64,000 bases of DNA from Lewinellaceae bacterium (GCA_020636325.1 JACJYC010000003.1:310001-374000), one strand, 5' to 3'. Shown: positions 22,880-32,787, counted from the first letter of the stretch. Notes: generated by a model from the sequence alone, not told the origin. Numbers and translations are program-made.

Positions 22880-23878
22880 ATGAAAAAAATAACGATCAAG
22901 GATCTGGCTAAGTTGCTGGCGGTCAATCCGTCTACCGTTTCCAGGGCGCTCAAGGATCATCCTGATATCAGCCCCGAGATGCGGGCAAGGGTAAAGGAGG
23001 TCGCCGCTGAATTGGGCTATTCCCCCAACTGGCAGGCCATTTCTTTCCGCAAGCGGCGCAGCAGGCTCATCGGTCTGATCATTCCTGACATGAACATGTA
23101 CTTTTTCCCGCCGGTGATCAAGGCTATCGAGCGGCGGGTTCGACAGGAAGGCTACAACCTCATCGTGCTCCATTCCAATAACCAGTTGCAGGGCGAAAAG
23201 GATAATGTCGACATATGCCGGCACCTTGGGGTTGAAGGTCTCCTGGTTTCACTTTCCACGGAATCGGAAAACCTGGACCACCTGCGGCGGTTCCGCGACC
23301 AGGAAGAGGCGCCCGTCGTCCTGTTTGACCGGGTCAAGGGAAATGCCGGTTTCCCAACGGTGGTCATCCAGGATGAAATCGCAACGCGATCGGCGATCAA
23401 GCACCTCGCCGAACGCGGAAGGAAGTCGATCCTCGGCTTGTTCGGCGACCCGCATCTCTCCATCTCCAAAGCCAGGCTGGCCGGATACCGTCAGGCGTTG
23501 GCCGAGTTCGGCATACCTGCGCGGGAAGACCTGATCTGCCACGCATACAGCGAACTGGAAGCCCAGGCCGCCGTGCGGAAGGCCTTGCTGATCACCCCCC
23601 GTCCGGATGCTATTTTTGCCATGAGCGACGAGCTGCTGGTCGGGGTGATGCAGGGCCTTTCCGAAAGCCGGATCAATATCCCGGATGAAATCGCCGTAAT
23701 CGCCATCAGCGACGGTATGGCGCCCACCTTCTGGAACCCTTCCATCTCTTTTGTAGAACATTCCGGAACTGCCGTCGGCGCCACGTCGGCCTCCTTCTTG
23801 TTTGATCTTATCGAGGGCAGGACCGCTGAACAATCGAGGATTGTTCCGACCTATCTGATGGCCAAGGCCTCCACCTGA
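22880..23878 (+). CDS. LacI/GalR-family transcriptional regulator
   Basis: 332 residues. The N-terminal helix-turn-helix ITIKDLAKLLAVNPSTVSRALKDHPDIS (residues 3-30; here split as DLAKLLAVNPSTVSRAL) and the hinge GYSPNWQA are classic LacI. A periplasmic-binding-like sensor domain follows (LIGLIIPDMNMYFF, VVLFDRV, AIFAMSDELLVG). It would bind an operator and release it on binding a sugar or other small effector. The ATG at 22880 fits the family better than a GTG at 22838, which would overlap the putative promoter. No sugar catabolic operon is adjacent, so the target is unknown; the next gene is convergent, 12 bases away. Confidence 0.92.
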   Translation: MKKITIKDLAKLLAVNPSTVSRALKDHPDISPEMRARVKEVAAELGYSPNWQAISFRKRRSRLIGLIIPDMNMYFFPPVIKAIERRVRQEGYNLIVLHSNNQLQGEKDNVDICRHLGVEGLLVSLSTESENLDHLRRFRDQEEAPVVLFDRVKGNAGFPTVVIQDEIATRSAIKHLAERGRKSILGLFGDPHLSISKARLAGYRQALAEFGIPAREDLICHAYSELEAQAAVRKALLITPRPDAIFAMSDELLVGVMQGLSESRINIPDEIAVIAISDGMAPTFWNPSISFVEHSGTAVGATSASFLFDLIEGRTAEQSRIVPTYLMAKAST

Positions 23879-23890
23879 GGGCATCCCTGA

Positions 23891-25984
23891 TCAGAAACGG
23901 TATTTCACCTGGGCGCTGTATTGGGTTCTGGACGGACCGCTGATCTCCTCCAGTCCGCTGCCGAAGGTGCTTTGGTTGGTATAATAGGTCTGTGCAATGC
24001 GGCCTTCAACCGTCATGTTCCGGATGCCTTTGAAGCGGACGTTGAGGTAATACCGCACCCCTTCGTTGTAATAGGCCGGTATGGAAAACTGGTACAGGAG
24101 GTTGTTCTCGAATGAATAGAAACGGGCCTGGTAGCCGTCGGTATCCATCAGCGCGAAACGGGCCGTGAAGGAAACCGGGAATTGTATGGGGTGGAACAGG
24201 ATATCCTGATAAATGACAAATCCGGACTGGCGATTATTGATCTCGTTATCCGAAAAGCCGAAATCCGCCCTGCTGCGCAGCTCCAGCGCCTTGCTCAGTT
24301 GGTAGCCGAAGTGAAACCGGGTCTGGAAAACCCGCGAAGGCACGGGCCAATTCGTTTTTGTTTCGAAAAGAGGGACGTTCTTTTCCTTGGTTTCATCCCG
24401 GAATTCGACATAGGCCTCGTATTTCCGTTTTTTGAAGTGGGTCACCCTGAGGCGGTATTCATGCCCCCGGCTGGGCGCATCGGCGTCGAACCGGAGCCAG
24501 GGATGCTGCCAGACATCGTAATAACCGCTCAGGATCCAGTTTCGCACGGGCCGCAACACCAGCCCAAGGTAGAGGCCTTCTTCATTTCTCGCACCGCTGG
24601 TCTCGCCGAACGGGTCGCCGTTGAGGGCAATGAAATTCCGCGGATAATTCCGGTAAACCACCGCTACATCGATATCGCGGTGCAGGCCGGCCAATAATCC
24701 GTTGACCGTGGCCAGGGCCCCGTTTTCAGACCAGGCGGTTTCGCCGAAAAAATTGAAATTCCGGTACAGCCAGCTGTAATCCGCACTCAGGTTGATGGAT
24801 TGATCCCCCGAGAAATAATAGTAGTTGTAGGGTTCGAGCCTGCGGTTCAATGATTTGTCCAGCTTGTGGTAAACGCCGTTCAATCCGACATTCCATCTGG
24901 GCGTGATGTACTTCAGGCTGCCCCCGGTTGAGAGTTGCATGGTGGCGTTGCGGTCGGCAATTTCTGAGGGTGTCCGGTGGTACCCGTCAATATCAAGGGA
25001 GGAAATGCTCAGGATCTCGCGGTCCAGGTCGGAGGTGTCCGACAGCAGGTTGCCGTCGCGACCCCGGTACGAACCGAAAGCGGTGAGTTCCAGGTTAGGG
25101 GTCAGGGCAATGGTAGCCGCTGCCCCGCGCATGAAATTGACCTCGTTGACGGAGGTATAAGCCCGCACATTGCGGCCGCCCCGCTTGACGGTGGTGGCCA
25201 GTACGCTTTTTCCCGCATTGAACCCCGAGGCCATGATCAGCCCTTGCCCGAAGTTGACGGTATAATCACCCAGCGCTACCGCCTTGACGGTCCGGTTATA
25301 GTCGCGCAGGTAAAAATGGGCGGAGTAGAAATCGAACCCGTTCGGGTTTGAACCGGTGAAAAACTCCTCGCCGCGGTCTTTCTCGGCCGTGAACCCGTAG
25401 GAAAGCCGGTTGCTGTTGCTGTGTTTGAACCGGAGATACAACTGGTTGGGATCGCCCAGGTAGCGGCTTGCGGTTGAGCCGGGGGAAGGGGGCTCGAAGC
25501 CCTTCTGGGATTCCCGTACCCTCGACCATCGCATATACAGTTCGTTGCTGCCCTGGGTGAGCATGTCTTTTAAATTGATCTGGTAATCGTCCGTGCCGCC
25601 CTTGACCGTGACAAACGGCAGGATGGCCTGGATGGTGGCCGGATCAAAACCCGGAATGGCCTGCAATTCATAAATGGAGATCAACTCGCCGGTTGTCAGC
25701 CGGTAACGCAGCAGGTTGAGGATCTGAATATCGGAGAGCAAGCGGAGATCGCGCAGGGATTTTTCGTCCGCTCCGTTAAGATTTAAAGGATTTTTCTTAT
25801 ATTGGTCCAATTCTTCCAAGATCGTGTTGAAATCAAAATCTCCTTCACGCTCCGAATTCTGAAGGAAATCTTCCGCTAATTGTACCGGGCCGATGGGTGA
25901 TGGGTCCGTCAAGGTATCGGATTGGCCGGGCAGGCAATTCAACAACGACAACTGCAAAAGGAAGAAGAAGCTTATGGTTCTCAT
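23891..25984 (-). CDS. Outer-membrane-type protein with helix-hairpin-helix N-terminus and beta-rich body
   Basis: 697 residues. A signal peptide (MRTISFFFLLQLSLLNCLPGQ) is followed by a region (about 55-125) with ComEA-like helix-hairpin-helix repeats: NPLNLNGADEKSLRDL and ISIYELQAIPGFD. The remaining 550 residues alternate polar and aromatic residues in strands (YLRFKHSN, YRGRDGN, VYHKLDK), end in YSAQVKYRF with a C-terminal Phe, and look like an outer-membrane beta-barrel. Such HhH-plus-barrel proteins are common in Bacteroidota but uncharacterised; DNA contact by the HhH part is conjecture. A promoter precedes it; divergent from glnA. Confidence 0.7.
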   Translation of the reverse strand: MRTISFFFLLQLSLLNCLPGQSDTLTDPSPIGPVQLAEDFLQNSEREGDFDFNTILEELDQYKKNPLNLNGADEKSLRDLRLLSDIQILNLLRYRLTTGELISIYELQAIPGFDPATIQAILPFVTVKGGTDDYQINLKDMLTQGSNELYMRWSRVRESQKGFEPPSPGSTASRYLGDPNQLYLRFKHSNSNRLSYGFTAEKDRGEEFFTGSNPNGFDFYSAHFYLRDYNRTVKAVALGDYTVNFGQGLIMASGFNAGKSVLATTVKRGGRNVRAYTSVNEVNFMRGAAATIALTPNLELTAFGSYRGRDGNLLSDTSDLDREILSISSLDIDGYHRTPSEIADRNATMQLSTGGSLKYITPRWNVGLNGVYHKLDKSLNRRLEPYNYYYFSGDQSINLSADYSWLYRNFNFFGETAWSENGALATVNGLLAGLHRDIDVAVVYRNYPRNFIALNGDPFGETSGARNEEGLYLGLVLRPVRNWILSGYYDVWQHPWLRFDADAPSRGHEYRLRVTHFKKRKYEAYVEFRDETKEKNVPLFETKTNWPVPSRVFQTRFHFGYQLSKALELRSRADFGFSDNEINNRQSGFVIYQDILFHPIQFPVSFTARFALMDTDGYQARFYSFENNLLYQFSIPAYYNEGVRYYLNVRFKGIRNMTVEGRIAQTYYTNQSTFGSGLEEISGPSRTQYSAQVKYRF

Positions 25985-26009
25985 ACAGCCCGGTTTTGAG
26001 TGGGAGTCG

Positions 26010-26040
26010 TGAAGGTAAAATATTTTCCGCCTTCGTGCAA
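26010..26040 (-). promoter_or_regulatory. Promoter of the HhH/barrel gene
   Basis: On the minus strand TTG (26038-26040), 20-base spacer, TACCTTCA (26010-26017), two mismatches at the end of the -7 element, 25 bases before the ATG at 25984. Confidence 0.5.
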
Positions 26041-26084
26041 AGACCGTTTTTGAAAAATCATTCTGCAACAATAATGCTAAAAAC

Positions 26085-28274
26085 ATGAGTATTTCCAGAT
26101 TCAACGCCATTGAAACCGTTTTGAACCGTACGGATAACGGGGTCAGCATTGAAGCGCCCGACAAAAGAATCTCGTCCTTCTACGGCAGCCACGTTTTCAA
26201 CGAACAGAAAATGAAGGCTTTTCTCCCGGAACGGGTTTTCAACAGTGTGAAATCGGCGATCCAATCCGGTAAAAAACTGGGCCGCGAAGAGGCCGATGTG
26301 ATCGCCGAAGCCATGAAAAAATGGGCCATTGAACACGGCGCCACCCATTATTCTCACTGGTTCCAGCCCCTGACCGGCAGGACGGCCGAAAAACACGATT
26401 CCTTCTTTACGCTTCGTCCCGACGGCAGCATTGTCGAAGAATTCAACGGCGATACCCTGGTCCAGCAGGAACCCGATGGTTCAAGTTTTCCCGGCGGCGG
26501 CCTCCGTTCCACGTTTGAGGCCCGGGGATATACAGCCTGGGACCCTTCGTCGCCCGCCTTCATCCTGGAAACGGCCGCCGGCAAAACCCTTTGCATACCC
26601 ACCATCTTTGTGACTTATTCCGGCCAATCGCTGGACTATAAGCTGCCGTTGCTCAAGTCGCAGGCCTACCTGGAATCCTCCGCCGTTGAGGTTTGTCATT
26701 ATTTCGACAAGGCGGTCAAAAAGGTCATGACCACGCTTGGGTGGGAACAGGAATACTTTCTGGTGGATGAGGCCCTCTTCAACGCCCGCCCTGACCTGAT
26801 GCTGACCGGCCGCACCCTGATGGGTAAACATTCGCCGAAGGGCCAGCAACTGGACGACCACTATTTCGGCTCGATCCCGGAACGCGTATACGCTTTTATG
26901 CGCGACCTTGAGATCGAATGCCACAAACTGGGAATCCCCGTCAGGACCCGCCACAATGAAGTGGGCCCCGGGCAGTACGAACTGGCGCCGATGTACGAGG
27001 AGGTCAACGTTGCGGTCGATCACAACCAGCTGCTGATGGACCTGATGGACCGGGTCGCAAGCCGCCATTCCCTGCGGGTCTTGCTCCATGAAAAGCCCTT
27101 TTCCGGGGTCAACGGTTCGGGTAAGCACAACAACTGGTCGATGGGAACGGATACGGGCAAAAACCTGCTTTCTCCGGGTAAAACACCGGGAAAGAACCTG
27201 CAATTCCTGGCCTTCTTTACCGCCACGATCCGCGCGGTATATGAATATGCCGACCTGCTGCGGGCAAGTGTGGCTTCCGCCGCCAACGACCACCGCCTCG
27301 GCGCCAATGAAGCGCCGCCGGCCATCGTCTCGGTATTCGTCGGGGAAACCCTCTCAAAGGTCATGGGGGATATCGCCGATGGCGTGCATTCCGATAAGGA
27401 AGGCGTCAAAGAGGTCCTGGATCTGTTGAGCAAAATCCCGGACCTGGAAAAAGACAATACGGACCGGAACAGGACCTCCCCGTTTGCGTTCACCGGCAAT
27501 AAGTTTGAGATCCGGATGGTCGGCTCCTCCATGAATTGCGCCGGCCCGATGACGGTCATGAACACCATTGTGGGCCGACAGTTAAGGGATTTTAAAAAAG
27601 AAGTGGACGGATTGGTCCAAAAGGGCAAGGACCAGAATGCGGCCATCCTGGAGGTCATCAAGCGGTACATCGTCGAATCCAGGCCCATCCTCTTCGAGGG
27701 CGACGGATACAGCGATTCCTGGAAGGAGGAAGCCGCCGGACGCGGGCTCAGCAACACGCCGAATACGCCCGAGGCGCTGGAGGCCCTGCTGGATAAAAAG
27801 TCGGTTGAATTGTATACCGGGGCCGGGGTGTTTACCTCGCAGGAATTGCACGCCCATTTCGATGTGATGTGCGAAAATTATGTCCTGAAATTGCAGATCG
27901 AATCCAGGACGCTGGGGGAGATGGTGATCAACCACGTGTTGCCGGCGGCATTCAATTATCAGACCATGCTGGCGGATAATGTGACCGCCCTCCACCAACT
28001 GGACCTGCCCAAAGGCGCCTACGGGCCGCAACTGGATATCATCGCCCGCATTTCCGAAAACACGGGCAAGATCAAGGAATTAGTCGATAAGATGTCGGAA
28101 GCCAGAAAAGCCGCCAACCAGCAGGAGGAAGTCATAGACCGGGCAAAAGCCTACTGTCAGGACGTGAAGCCTTTGATGGAATCCATCCGGCTGCATGCCG
28201 ACCGGCTGGAGTACCTGATCGACGACCGGGAATGGCCGTTGGTGAAGTACCGGGAACTGTTGTTTGTCCGGTAA
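26085..28274 (+). CDS. glnN: Glutamine synthetase type III
   Basis: 729 residues, the length of GSIII, much longer than GSI. It makes glutamine from glutamate, ammonia and ATP in the cytoplasm. Family segments are the N-terminal FYGSHVFNEQKM, the HWFQPLTGRTAEKHDSF region, the substrate-binding RHNEVGPGQYELAP and the KHNNWSMGTDTGKN loop, and SSMNCAGPMTV. Start ATG at 26085 opens with MSISRFNAIE. Monocistronic, 100 bases from the divergent barrel gene, and followed by a hairpin. No glnB or amtB is adjacent. Confidence 0.96.
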   Translation: MSISRFNAIETVLNRTDNGVSIEAPDKRISSFYGSHVFNEQKMKAFLPERVFNSVKSAIQSGKKLGREEADVIAEAMKKWAIEHGATHYSHWFQPLTGRTAEKHDSFFTLRPDGSIVEEFNGDTLVQQEPDGSSFPGGGLRSTFEARGYTAWDPSSPAFILETAAGKTLCIPTIFVTYSGQSLDYKLPLLKSQAYLESSAVEVCHYFDKAVKKVMTTLGWEQEYFLVDEALFNARPDLMLTGRTLMGKHSPKGQQLDDHYFGSIPERVYAFMRDLEIECHKLGIPVRTRHNEVGPGQYELAPMYEEVNVAVDHNQLLMDLMDRVASRHSLRVLLHEKPFSGVNGSGKHNNWSMGTDTGKNLLSPGKTPGKNLQFLAFFTATIRAVYEYADLLRASVASAANDHRLGANEAPPAIVSVFVGETLSKVMGDIADGVHSDKEGVKEVLDLLSKIPDLEKDNTDRNRTSPFAFTGNKFEIRMVGSSMNCAGPMTVMNTIVGRQLRDFKKEVDGLVQKGKDQNAAILEVIKRYIVESRPILFEGDGYSDSWKEEAAGRGLSNTPNTPEALEALLDKKSVELYTGAGVFTSQELHAHFDVMCENYVLKLQIESRTLGEMVINHVLPAAFNYQTMLADNVTALHQLDLPKGAYGPQLDIIARISENTGKIKELVDKMSEARKAANQQEEVIDRAKAYCQDVKPLMESIRLHADRLEYLIDDREWPLVKYRELLFVR

Positions 28275-28285
28275 CAACGAAGATC

Positions 28286-28343
28286 CCCTCGGATCATAGT
28301 GAAATGTGCAGGTAAAACAGCTCTTCTTTGCTTGATCCGAGGG
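28286..28343. terminator. Inverted repeat between glnN and the subtilase gene
   Basis: Perfect 11-base arms CCCTCGGATCA (28286-28296) and TGATCCGAGGG (28333-28343) with a 36-base loop, between convergent genes. Probably a bidirectional terminator. Confidence 0.6.
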
Positions 28344-28373
28344 TGCTCTCCGGTTTTCAACTCCCTTGCGGGA

Positions 28374-29891
28374 TTATTTTTTGATCAGCGCCGAAACAGC
28401 GTCCGCGGGCTGAATGAGCTTGCCGGTCAGTTGGTTCTGATGGGTCTTTTTCCCTGATTTGGACAGAATGGCGTAGGCCGTTTCCGTATCCAGGTTGGGC
28501 CGTATGCTTTTCATCAGGCCCACCAGGCCCGCCACGTAGGGCGTCGCCATGGAAGTCCCGCTGTAAGCGCCGTAGCGGTTGTTGGGGATCGTGGAATAAA
28601 TGTCGACGCCGGGTGCAGCAATGCCCATTGGAATATCCTGTACGGTATTGGAGAAAACAGCCTTGTTGAGGTTGGGGTCGATTGCGCTGACGCCGATGAC
28701 GCCTTTAGCGCCGACGGGCGCGAATTCTTTGGCGTTCCGGCTGTTGTTGCCGGCTGCGGCCACGACGATGGCGCCTGCTTTATTGGCGTATTTCACGGCC
28801 TTTTCGTAGGCGCGCTGCTTGGTCTGGTTGGAATACCCGCCCAGGGACATGGAGATCACATCCGCGCCGCTGTCGGCGGCTTCGATTATGCCCTTGATGA
28901 TCGATTGCTGGGTGCCCATTCCGCTGGCATTCAGTACTTTGATGCTGGTGATCTGGACAAATTCATTGTTCCTGGAATAGGAGGCAACGCCCACTCCGTT
29001 GTTGGATACGGCGCCGGCAATGCCCGCGCAGTGGGAGCCGTGCCCTTTGGGGTCGTCGTCGTATTGGGTTTTGATGGACTTGTAATTTCCGGCCAGGTCC
29101 TCGTGTTTTGAATCGACGCCGGTGTCGAGGATCGCGACCAGGGCCTTTTTCTGCGGCTGAATGTTTTTGTCTTCCAGCAAGGTGTAGAGTTTATCCATAC
29201 CCATCGCTTCGAAACTCCACAACTGCCCCAGGCCGGGGTCATTGATGCCGTATTTTTTGTTGATTTCAGGGACCTTCCTGCCGGGTTCGGGCGCCACGGT
29301 GACCATTTCATTGGGCTCGGCCCATTCCACGCCTTTCACCCGCTCCAGGGATCGTTCTATTTTTTGCCATTCGGCAGATTTTCCGTCGGGGATATTAACG
29401 ACATAGTAGGCATCCAGTTCGGTCCATTCCGGATGCTCGGGCTGGAAGGCTGGTGAAATTTCCAATCCGTTCTTATCGGCAAAGGCCTGCAATGCGTCGA
29501 GGCCGGCCTGGTTTTCGGTGATCTCGACCAGCAGTTCGCCGTCCGCGCTGAGCTCGATCCCGGATAGGGCGGGGGAGGAGAAGGAGGCGGACAGGAACCG
29601 GTTGTTGTACCAAAGGCTTACGCCCAGGACCGCGACGAGCGCCACCCATTTGCCGTATGATTTATGCGTCAAGGCGGAGATGATAATGCCGAAAATGCTC
29701 AAGGCAAGGAGGTCGCGGCAGGCGACAGCCATTTTAACGCCCCAGGCTGCATGGCTGAACGCGACGCCGGCAGCATAGGCTACCAGGCCGCCGATCAGGA
29801 GATACCGGAAGATCCGGGCATCCTGTTTATCCTTTCTGAAAAACCACACGGTGAGCGCGACAAGGCTGACAATAAAGCTCAATGCATACAT
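28374..29891 (-). CDS. Membrane-anchored subtilisin-like serine protease (S8)
   Basis: 505 residues from the ATG at 29891. The first about 115 residues form four hydrophobic helices (YALSFIVSLVALTVWFF, YLLIGGLVAYAAG, LALSIFGIIISAL, WVALVAVLGVSLW) rather than a cleavable signal. An inhibitor-I9-like propeptide (about 130-210) ends in VEWAEPNE. The catalytic triad is Asp in ILDTGVD (about 252), His in GHGSHCAGI (about 280) and Ser in SGTSMATPY (about 445); the oxyanion Asn is in AAAGNNS. The protease domain should face the periplasm. Secreted subtilases usually lack such a membrane block. Convergent with glnN; separated by 134 bases from the acyl-CoA dehydrogenase gene on the same strand. Confidence 0.88.
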   Translation of the reverse strand: MYALSFIVSLVALTVWFFRKDKQDARIFRYLLIGGLVAYAAGVAFSHAAWGVKMAVACRDLLALSIFGIIISALTHKSYGKWVALVAVLGVSLWYNNRFLSASFSSPALSGIELSADGELLVEITENQAGLDALQAFADKNGLEISPAFQPEHPEWTELDAYYVVNIPDGKSAEWQKIERSLERVKGVEWAEPNEMVTVAPEPGRKVPEINKKYGINDPGLGQLWSFEAMGMDKLYTLLEDKNIQPQKKALVAILDTGVDSKHEDLAGNYKSIKTQYDDDPKGHGSHCAGIAGAVSNNGVGVASYSRNNEFVQITSIKVLNASGMGTQQSIIKGIIEAADSGADVISMSLGGYSNQTKQRAYEKAVKYANKAGAIVVAAAGNNSRNAKEFAPVGAKGVIGVSAIDPNLNKAVFSNTVQDIPMGIAAPGVDIYSTIPNNRYGAYSGTSMATPYVAGLVGLMKSIRPNLDTETAYAILSKSGKKTHQNQLTGKLIQPADAVSALIKK

Positions 29892-30025
29892 AGGGCTGCA
29901 ATTTTCAGGGAAAATAAGGAATTTTTGCCAAAAAGACAAATATTTCCGATGGGCGGACGCGTTCGGTGGGTCAACCGGGCCAAAGGGCCGATTACCGTAA
30001 AATCAGGACAGGATTTAAAAAGCGT

Positions 30026-31168
30026 TTAATCCCGGAGTATTTCCCGGGAAATGACCAGTTTCTGGATCTCGGAAGTCCCCTCGCCGATGGTACAGAGTTT
30101 GGCGTCCCGGTAGAATTTCTCCACGGGGAATTCCTTGATATAACCATATCCGCCGTAGATCTGGACCGCTTCATTGGCGATGGAAACCGCGGCTTCTGAA
30201 GCGTAATACTTCGCCATGGCCGACAACTTGGTCGATTTTTCGTCGTGATCCTTGAGCTCTCCGGCCTTGAAGGTCAGGAGTTCAGCCGCTTCGATCTGTG
30301 TGGCCATATCGGCCAGTTTGAAACCGATGGCCTGGAAGGAGGCGATGGGCTTGCCGAATTGTTCGCGTTCCTTGGCGTAGTTGCGGGCGGCTTCATAGGC
30401 GCCTTTGGCGATGCCGAGCGAGAGAGCGGCGATGGAGATCCGGCCGCCGTCGAGGACTTTCATGGCCTGGATGAACCCTTCGCCTTCTTCGCCGAGGATC
30501 TGGCTTTTGTGGATCCGGCAATTCTCGAAGATCATCTCAGCGGTTTCGGAGGCCCGCATGCCGAGTTTGTTCTCTTTCTTACCCGATTTGAAGCCGGAAT
30601 GGCCGCGTTCGATCACAAAAGCCGTCATGCCGTGGCTGTCGAGCAGATCGCCGGTACGGGCGATGACGACTGCAATGCCGCCGGATTTGCCGTGCGTGAT
30701 GAAATTCTTGGTGCCGTTGAGGACGTAATAATCACCGTCTTTGACGGCTGTGCATTGCATCCTCCCGGCATCGCTGCCGGTGTTGGGTTCGGTAAGGCCC
30801 CAGGCGCCGAGTTGTTGGCCGGAGGCCAGTTTCGGCAGGTATTTCAGCTTCTGCTCTTCGTTGGCGAAAAGCAGGATATGGTTGGTGCAAAGGGAGTTGT
30901 GCGCAGCAACCGACAGGCCGATACTGCCGCAAACCTTCGAAATTTCGGATATAATGGTGATGTATGCCTGATAATTCAGGCCTGCGCCGCCGTAGATCTC
31001 CGGGACCAGAACGCCCAGAAAACCGTATTCTCCCATTTTGTGGAAGAGGTCGACCGGGAAATGTTGGCTTTCATCCCACTCCATGACGTGGGGCCGGATA
31101 TAGGTTTCAGCAAAGTCGCGGGCGCTTTCCTGTATCAGTTGGAGATTTTCCTGGATTTCAACGTTCAT
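30026..31168 (-). CDS. Acyl-CoA dehydrogenase
   Basis: 380 residues, normal length. This FAD enzyme introduces the 2,3 double bond in acyl-CoA during beta-oxidation or branched-chain amino acid breakdown. Visible family segments are LGAWGLTEPNTGSDAG, NGTKNFITHG, the FAD-binding REQFGKPIASFQAIGFKLADM, and the C-terminal IYGGYGYIKEFPVEKFYRDAK with the likely catalytic Glu. Substrate chain length cannot be assigned. No electron-transfer flavoprotein or thiolase is adjacent. Confidence 0.94.
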   Translation of the reverse strand: MNVEIQENLQLIQESARDFAETYIRPHVMEWDESQHFPVDLFHKMGEYGFLGVLVPEIYGGAGLNYQAYITIISEISKVCGSIGLSVAAHNSLCTNHILLFANEEQKLKYLPKLASGQQLGAWGLTEPNTGSDAGRMQCTAVKDGDYYVLNGTKNFITHGKSGGIAVVIARTGDLLDSHGMTAFVIERGHSGFKSGKKENKLGMRASETAEMIFENCRIHKSQILGEEGEGFIQAMKVLDGGRISIAALSLGIAKGAYEAARNYAKEREQFGKPIASFQAIGFKLADMATQIEAAELLTFKAGELKDHDEKSTKLSAMAKYYASEAAVSIANEAVQIYGGYGYIKEFPVEKFYRDAKLCTIGEGTSEIQKLVISREILRD

Positions 31169-31335
31169 AGGCGCGAAGATTGAGACAATACACTTCTTTT
31201 GTGCAGTTTGTATTTGGTTTGGAATAATTGTGATTACAACTGGTGTTTGGTGTATAATTCCTGATACGCAAAAAAGTTTAATCCTTGCGAGTTTTTTTAT
31301 TCCGGCAGCCGGCGCCCGGCTTCAGGGTTCGGGGG

Positions 31336-32466
31336 TCATTCACCCTTTATCGAGGTGGATTCCCGACCGGCCCCGAGGTTCAGGGCAGCTTTCATTTTGT
31401 GATAAATGGCCGTATTCTCGTAAATGCCCGAAAAGGATTCCGAGTCGGGGCCGTAAGCGTATACGGGCACCAGACTGGCCGTATGGCCGTTGGTGGTGAA
31501 CTTCATGTCCAGCCGGTTGATCTTCGAACCGTCCACGATGGAAGCGCCGCCGGTCTCGTGGTCTGCCGTGACGATTACCAGGGTATCCCCGCGTTTTCGG
31601 GCAAAGTCCAGGATCATGCCGACCGCCCGGTCAAAATCCAGGGTTTCCTTGATCATGTCCCGTTCGTTGTTGGAGTGGGCGGCCCAATCGATCTGGGAGC
31701 CTTCGATCATGAGAAAAAAACCTTTATCTGACTTTTTGCTCAAAAATTCGGCGGCAAACAGGCTGGCATAGGGCAGGTAATCCCGTCCCTGATTGACATG
31801 TGGCGGCTGGTCCTCGGCAGTAAAGACGGCCAGTCGCCTGGAAGCGTCAATTTTCGATCTGGGGGACGGGACGTTATCCAGGATCAGGAAGCCCCTGTCC
31901 GACATTTCTGCCAGCAGGTTGCGCCTGTCCATTCTCCTGTTGTAGAAATAGGTTTTGCCGCCGCCGATGATCAGGTCGATATTGGATTCGGCGATGTCAA
32001 CGGCTATATTTTCATACAGGATCCGCAGCGGTTGGTGGGCCACGAATGCGGCAGGCGTAGCGTGCGTAACGGTTGAGGTGACCACGATGCCGGTGGCCAG
32101 CCCTTGCAAAGACGCTTCTTCGAGGATGGTAATGCAAGGCAGGGTATCGGGGCCCAGGCCGATGGCATTGTTGTAGGTTTTTACACCGCAGGCAAACGCG
32201 GTCGCTCCGGCTGCTGAATCGGTGATCAAATCGGAACCTGAGTAGGATTTATGAAAACCGACGACCGGAAACCGCTCCAGGTTCAACCGGTTGTTGTTGC
32301 TGTACAGCGCGGCGGAAACCTGCGCAAGCCCCATGCCGTCACCGATCATCAAAATAACGTTCCTGGGTGATGCTGCCTGCTTCGCCGGGGCTTCAATTTC
32401 CACCTCTTTCGCCGGTTGGCAAGCCGCCAGGAGCAAAATCATACTTAGTCCTGCAATGCGCTTCAT
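31336..32466 (-). CDS. phoA: Alkaline phosphatase lipoprotein
   Basis: 376 residues. The signal MKRIAGLSMILLLAAC gives a lipobox with Cys16. The metal-binding MIGDGMG (40-46), the nucleophile Ser84 in TDSAAGATAFACGVKT, VTSTVTHATPAAF and the late TADHETGG are as in PhoA. The enzyme releases phosphate from monoesters outside the inner membrane; at 376 residues it is compact. Divergent from the CotH-like gene with about 320 bases between; no Pho box could be recognised. The label phoA is by family, not by proven orthology. Confidence 0.9.
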   Translation of the reverse strand: MKRIAGLSMILLLAACQPAKEVEIEAPAKQAASPRNVILMIGDGMGLAQVSAALYSNNNRLNLERFPVVGFHKSYSGSDLITDSAAGATAFACGVKTYNNAIGLGPDTLPCITILEEASLQGLATGIVVTSTVTHATPAAFVAHQPLRILYENIAVDIAESNIDLIIGGGKTYFYNRRMDRRNLLAEMSDRGFLILDNVPSPRSKIDASRRLAVFTAEDQPPHVNQGRDYLPYASLFAAEFLSKKSDKGFFLMIEGSQIDWAAHSNNERDMIKETLDFDRAVGMILDFARKRGDTLVIVTADHETGGASIVDGSKINRLDMKFTTNGHTASLVPVYAYGPDSESFSGIYENTAIYHKMKAALNLGAGRESTSIKGE

Positions 32467-32787
32467 TTCGGAATTTTTCCTTGATAGCAGAAAATTGTTG
32501 GTCTTCTCACTGCTGGGGAAAACAAAATTTCAACTTCCAGGAATTTGGTCAATAATTCTATCAATTCTACTATTTCGGAATTTAATTTTGATCGAAAATA
32601 ATAATTGGCTGTAAAATGGAATTATGTTTGGATTTCAATTATCTTTGCGGTACTAAAGCCCGGCGCCTGAAAGGTTAAAATATTCCGAACAGGCAACCCT
32701 TTTATTCCTGAACCGTCAATTAAAGTGGTAAAGCTACTAAAACCAATTGGCAATCCGGAATTCGGAATGCCCATTAAACCAAATTTT
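32467..32787. other. Gene-free divergent region of about 320 bases
   Basis: AT-rich between alkaline phosphatase and the CotH-like gene. It holds one good -7 element, TATCTTTG at 32640-32647 on the plus strand, leaving a leader of about 135 bases for the CotH-like gene. The leader includes CCGGAATTCGG (palindromic core) near 32755. No small gene seen. Confidence 0.5.

Noticed and set aside
21546..28274. Polysaccharide utilisation locus around the LacI gene
   Set aside because: No SusC/SusD pair and no glycoside hydrolase is present near the regulator.
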